This document shows positions 63,482 through 64,000 of a stretch of DNA of 64,000 nt, piece after piece. The translations under genes were made by a program, and so were the position numbers. Under the pieces are notes generated by a model that saw only the letters and a list, made by a program, of their open reading frames with translations, made no database searches and was not told the DNA's origin. The stretch covers positions 289,747-353,746 of the forward strand of contig NZ_FNRM01000001.1 of the NCBI RefSeq assembly GCF_900107845.1. The letters are read 5' to 3'. Source of the stretch: Alkalimonas amylolytica. GTDB lineage: Bacteria; Pseudomonadota; Gammaproteobacteria; Enterobacterales; Alteromonadaceae. Position 1 is the stretch's first letter. Each line of letters opens with the position of its first letter.

Positions 63482-64000
63482 ATGTGGTTCTGGATCCGTA
63501 GTCTGATTATTACAGTGCTGTTATCTGGCTTGGTCTATTTGCTGTTGTTTCGGCCCGACTTTTTTAACCTGGAGCGTGAACAAAGCAATCGTGCTGCCGA
63601 GGGGCTGAGCAGCTTTTACGAACGCATCCGCGGTACCATCGCCGATATACAGCTCAGTGACTTTGTCATCAGCCTGCCCGATACCAGTCACCGCCTCACA
63701 CAGCAACTGCAACAACGGGCTATGCAAGTCTCACCTTTGGCTGAAAACTGGCAGGGCCGTGAAACCGACCGCCGCTTTCGCGAAGGCGATACCGTCAAAA
63801 CCAAACTGGAAGAATACGCCAGGGCCGAAGGCCTGGAACTCTACTGGACGCTGCCGCGGGATTATGTGGTAAAGCACTACTTTCAGACCAATGGCAGCAT
63901 GACGGCGGCCATCAGCGAAGTAGCGGCGGCTATTGAACCTGATTTTCCCAGCCCCATCCTCAGTTATATTTGCCATAAAGAACGGGCACTGGTGATTACC
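63482..64000 (+). CDS. TcpQ-domain protein, N-terminal part (runs off the right edge)
   Basis: From ATG 63482 the frame stays open for 173 codons to the end. An N-terminal membrane helix (residues 5-23, IRSLIITVLLSGLVYLLLF) is followed by a linker and then EGDTVKTKLEEYARAEGLELYWTLPRDYVVKHYF, ending ILSYICHKERALVIT, in the pattern of the toxin co-regulated pilus biosynthesis Q domain (a TcpQ/PilL-like secretin-N-terminal fold: G-D-x-V-x-x-x-L-x-x-(Y/W)-A, then DY and a final I-Y-N-L strand). Such proteins assist pilus or secretion outer-membrane complexes. The rest of the system would be to the right. Lack of stop or partner limits the call. Confidence 0.7.
   Translation, partial: MWFWIRSLIITVLLSGLVYLLLFRPDFFNLEREQSNRAAEGLSSFYERIRGTIADIQLSDFVISLPDTSHRLTQQLQQRAMQVSPLAENWQGRETDRRFREGDTVKTKLEEYARAEGLELYWTLPRDYVVKHYFQTNGSMTAAISEVAAAIEPDFPSPILSYICHKERALVIT

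Overview
The window looks like a chromosomal segment of a gammaproteobacterium, most plausibly in or near the Alteromonadales (Rheinheimera/Alishewanella-like; the genus is inference). The reasons are the conserved blocks lptG-lptF / pepA-holC-valS and parE-yqiA-cpdA-(DUF1249)-nudF / tolC, which keep their order in many gammaproteobacteria, together with several TonB-dependent receptors and a laminarin-type beta-glucan locus. Most of the window is moderately GC-rich. The left 300 bases and the block at about 32.7-37.7 kb are visibly AT-richer and read as acquired DNA.

Layout. 1-510: a DNA methyltransferase running off the left edge, next to the 3' end of a tRNA-Leu(CAA), which suggests an island in a tRNA site. 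0.7-8.4 kb: a VOC protein and an M64 peptidase on the minus strand, then a TonB receptor followed by a LytS/LytTR two-component pair and a HExxH lipoprotein. 8.4-16.3 kb: CtlX-like hydrolase, FKBP isomerase, DUF3422, RDD protein, the LPS export permeases LptG/LptF, PepA and HolC. 16.3-23.7 kb: ValS, then two lipase pairs (DUF6795-like protein plus class 3 lipase; exported alpha/beta hydrolase plus an unrecognised anchored partner). 23.8-32.5 kb: PhoX behind a clear Pho box, an NhaC-family antiporter behind a long structured leader, a DUF5916 outer-membrane-type protein, and the TIGR03546/TIGR03545 pair.

32.7-37.9 kb is an accessory block: a HipA_2-type kinase with a DUF3037-like partner, a tandem 74-bp repeat, a DUF1778 antitoxin without a toxin plus a decayed copy of its end, BrnT/BrnA, a small membrane protein opposite a GlxA-type regulator, a ParD/ParE-type pair and a DUF4386 remnant.

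37.9-51.6 kb is a beta-glucan (laminarin) utilisation locus: LacI-type regulator, GPH symporter, GH1 beta-glucosidase, FucP-type glucose transporter, GH3 lipoprotein, GH16 lipoprotein with three tandem C-terminal modules, and a TonB receptor. Three copies of a TGTAAGCGCTTACA-like palindrome sit at its control regions. The inferred flow is: GH16 cuts the polymer at the surface, the TonB receptor imports oligosaccharides, GH3 trims them in the periplasm, and the permeases plus GH1 complete uptake and hydrolysis.

51.6-64 kb is mostly core: RraB, PlsC, ParC, a TPR membrane protein inserted between the topoisomerase IV genes, ParE, YqiA, CpdA, DUF1249, NudF, TolC, an LpxL-family acyltransferase and the start of a TcpQ-domain gene. 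No rRNA, insertion sequence or CRISPR array was seen.
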